Origin: Ulota crispa | Taxonomy: Eukaryota; Streptophyta; Bryopsida; Orthotrichales; Orthotrichaceae | Direction: 5' to 3' | Assembly (NCBI GenBank): GCA_963920765.1 | Contig: OY987245.1 | Span: 2,124,727 to 2,188,726, forward strand | DNA length: 64,000 nucleotides | In this document: positions 61,874-64,000 of the stretch, in pieces | How positions within the stretch are numbered: the first letter of the stretch is position 1 | Layout: each line of letters begins with the position of its first letter | Made by a program: the position numbers and the translations under genes | Notes under the pieces: model-generated | Told to the model about the DNA's origin: nothing | What the model saw: only the letters and a program-made list of their open reading frames with translations | Database searches by the model: none

Positions 61874-62423
61874 ACACTACAAGAAAAAGGGCCATTTTTG
61901 TTAGGAGATAGCCCTGAGGGCGCTATGGCTGAGATAAAAAAGAGGATTTGATGACAACGAGTGAGCAAGAGGCGGAGATATACGGTGCTGGCATGTAGGG
62001 TCCGCTGAGGAAGAAGAATCCAGAGTGTCACAACTGCTTGTTATGGGTCAATTGTATTAGCAAGTTGACTTGTGTTATCTACAGGTTTATGGTTTCCTTA
62101 AGTAACCGCTGGTACCACCAAGGCTTTTCTATACTTGGGCATGCAGCCCATTACAATTTTTGACTAAGGATTTTGACTACCAAAACACTAAGACGACTAG
62201 GCTTTTGTGACTAGTATTTATGACCACATGTAGTCATAATAATTTAATTTAGGACTATGTGTAGTCATAAATAAAATTACTTATGACGAAATGAAATTAT
62301 TCAATCATAAATTAATTATTTATGACTACATGTGGTCATAAATACTAGTCATGAAAGTGTAGTTGTCTTAGTCTTTTTTGTTGTCAAAATCCTTAGTAAA
62401 AAATGGCCCTTTTTCTAATAGTG
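61874..62423. mobile_element. CACTA-type MITE inside the Copia relic
   Basis: The 550-bp element starts CACTACAAGAAAAAGGGCCA and ends with the inverted TGGCCCTTTTTCTAATAGTG, flanked by AAA on both sides as a 3-bp duplication. CACTA ends and a 3-bp duplication are diagnostic for En/Spm-type elements. It contains a large internal palindrome at about 62205-62352. Confidence 0.8.
62205..62352. repeat. Long imperfect palindrome in the CACTA MITE
   Basis: The left arm starting GTGACTAGTATTTATGACCA and the right arm ending TGGTCATAAATACTAGTCAT pair over more than 30 bp. Additional TATGACTACATG-like repeats lie between them, so the RNA would form a long stem. Confidence 0.7.
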
Positions 62424-62477
62424 AAAATCAGCTACCCATCCCAATTGAACTAGCACCACGTTACCTCCGCCGCACCA

Positions 62478-62699
62478 CATTAGAAAAGTTTTGAGCCCTC
62501 TAGAAGGCCCCTACCATTACATGAGAGATGTGCATATAGAGAAAAAAGTTGCCATTTCTGCACAAATTTCAACATCTGCGAGCTGTCAGATCATGTGCCA
62601 CAACGGTTTTAGTTATTTATTTATTTATTTTTATACCTCCATAATGTACCGCACTACCATTTGTAGGGGCCTTCTGGAGGGCTCAGAATTTCTCTAATG
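62478..62699. mobile_element. Second MITE inside the Copia relic
   Basis: About 222 bp with roughly 37-bp inverted ends. The left end reads CATTAGAAAAGTTTTGAGCC, and the arms share GAGCCCTC and AGAAGGCCCCTAC. It lies about 55 bp from the CACTA MITE. The target duplication is not clear, and the superfamily is not assigned. Confidence 0.65.
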
Positions 62700-64000
62700 G
62701 AACCCCTTCCATTAGACTTCAAGACTTTTACACTCTTTTAGCCAAAATTCTAGAAGAGTCAATCCATTATTTAGAAGTCTGCTAGAGCAAAAACTAGACA
62801 TGAGCAATGGCAAAAGAAATACAATCCATCAATAGTAATGAGACTTGTGAAGTAGTGGAACGCCAACCCCCATATGCAACCCATAATGGCTAAATGGATC
62901 TTTAAAGTCAAGACAAATTCATTCGGAAAACCTACACGCTACAAAGCAAGAATAGTGGCTAGAGGATTTCAACAGAAACCTAGAATTAATTACAATGATA
63001 TCTTTGCCCTAGTGGTTCGATGGTCCTCAATAAAAATTATTTTTGCACTTGCCGCCAAGTATAGGTGGAAATTGACTCAAATGGATGTAATCACAGTGTT
63101 CTTAAATAGTCATATTGATGATAAAGTATTCATGGAAATCCTTGATGGATTTTTAGGAGTAGGCGATCCCACAAAAGTCTATAAAGTGAAACATGCACTG
63201 TATGGCCTAAAGTAGTCACACCGCGCTTGGTATTTGCTTCTCAACAAGTGGCTCACAAACAAGGGACTTACTAGAAGCCAAGAAGACTCAAATTTATACT
63301 ATTCTAACAAAGACAACAAGCTAGCTATAATCCTAGTTTACGTGGATGATATCCTGATCACGGGTGATGACTTATTAGAATTTAGTCAACTAAAAATTGC
63401 CCTCCAGAAACAATTTTGAATGACGGATCTTGAAACCTCAAAGAACTATCTCAGTATTGAGCTAGAGTACCACACGTCTAGAATCTTTATTCACTAGCAA
63501 AGCTATATTACAAAGCTCTTGAATAGATTTGGCCTCAAAAACTGTAACCCCATGTGCCTACTAATGGATTTGAAACTACAACTAACCAAAAAAACTAACA
63601 CTAAAAAGATTGACTTTTACATGTACAGATTAATGGTGGAGAGCTTGAGATACCTGACAAATACTCATCTTGATATTTGCCATACTGTGAGCTGCATCAG
63701 TAGATTCATGCAATCCCCTAAAGATACTCACCTGCAAGCCGCAAAATGAATATTGTGTTACCTGAGTGGAACAATTGACCGGGGTATCCAATTTTCTTCA
63801 AACAATTCTAGTAAACTGCACACATTCACAAATGCTAACTGGAAAAGGGATGTAGACACTCAATGATCTACTTCAGGAATATTGCACAAATTAGGAAATT
63901 CAAGTATCTCGTGGTCAAGCAATTTACAACAAATTGTGCCACTCTCAGCAACCAAGGCGAATATAGGGTACTCACTGAGGCAACAATTTAAGACATAACA

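Larger units (their letters stand above)
61434..64000 (+). pseudogene. Degraded Ty1/Copia polyprotein fragment
   Basis: Pieces of a Copia-type polyprotein occur in order. The integrase C-terminal part (VDHLRVFDCLSF through RKIVFTQDVIFDE) lies at 61434-61668. The reverse transcriptase follows from about 62800 (AKWIFKVKTNSFGKPTRYKA). The catalytic blocks TQMDV and YVDDILITG remain, at about 63075 and 63340. An RNase H part, with decayed FTNANWKRD and SWSSNLQQIVPLS, runs to the window edge. In-frame stops and frame changes are frequent and two MITEs split it. The 5' part and any LTR are missing. The sequence continues beyond the window. Confidence 0.88.

Noticed and set aside
1..64000. Bacterial-type systems such as CRISPR arrays, operons or toxin-antitoxin pairs
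   Set aside because: All well-supported genes are intron-bearing plant nuclear genes, and the repeats are transposon ends or simple tandem repeats.

Overview
The window is a piece of nuclear DNA from a land plant. It carries seven spliced protein genes with GT-AG introns, their products matching plant families closely, in AT-rich DNA packed with small DNA transposons. No rRNA, tRNA, CRISPR array or bacterial operon structure was seen. A piggyBac-type transposase relic and many TTAA-flanked inverted-repeat elements are, to my knowledge, unusual for seed plants. I therefore lean toward a bryophyte-like or other seed-free plant, but this is inference.

Layout of the recognisable genes: RidA (plus, 6053-9032), a plastid-type imine deaminase; TBCB (minus, 11035-14863), tubulin-folding cofactor B, convergent with RidA; CacyBP/SIP-like (plus, 25319-27371), a CS/SGS-domain ubiquitin adaptor; OEP16-like (minus, 28162-33170), a plastid outer-envelope PRAT-family channel, convergent with CacyBP; PARN (minus, 35511-40136), a deadenylase with all DEDD residues; a two-exon secreted LRR protein (plus, 48909-50885); and SEC23 (minus, 55045-58250), a COPII coat subunit. 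I rebuilt all seven exon by exon and the splice phases close in every one. The genes are housekeeping and unrelated; nothing suggests they act as a cluster.

The rest is dominated by mobile DNA. A 5.7-kb piggyBac-type element with a broken transposase (15744-21457) sits inside another inverted-repeat element. At least six smaller elements also begin TTAACCC or a close variant and end at TTAA (6387, 22122, 23388, 45098, 46825, 50951, and probably 59512). There is also a four-copy MITE family near 2.3-4.4 kb, a Mutator-type MITE with a perfect 9-bp target duplication (11914-12235), a Stowaway-like element in a RidA intron, a degraded Copia polymerase at the right edge (61434-64000) carrying a CACTA MITE and a second MITE, and several foldback MITEs. 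Several insertions are nested, so their relative ages can be read directly.

I found no convincing undescribed biochemical system. The most unusual content is the diversified TTAA/TTAACCC element population around a piggyBac-type relic in a plant genome. Exon boundaries are hand-derived from splice motifs, reading phase and family similarity, without transcript data.
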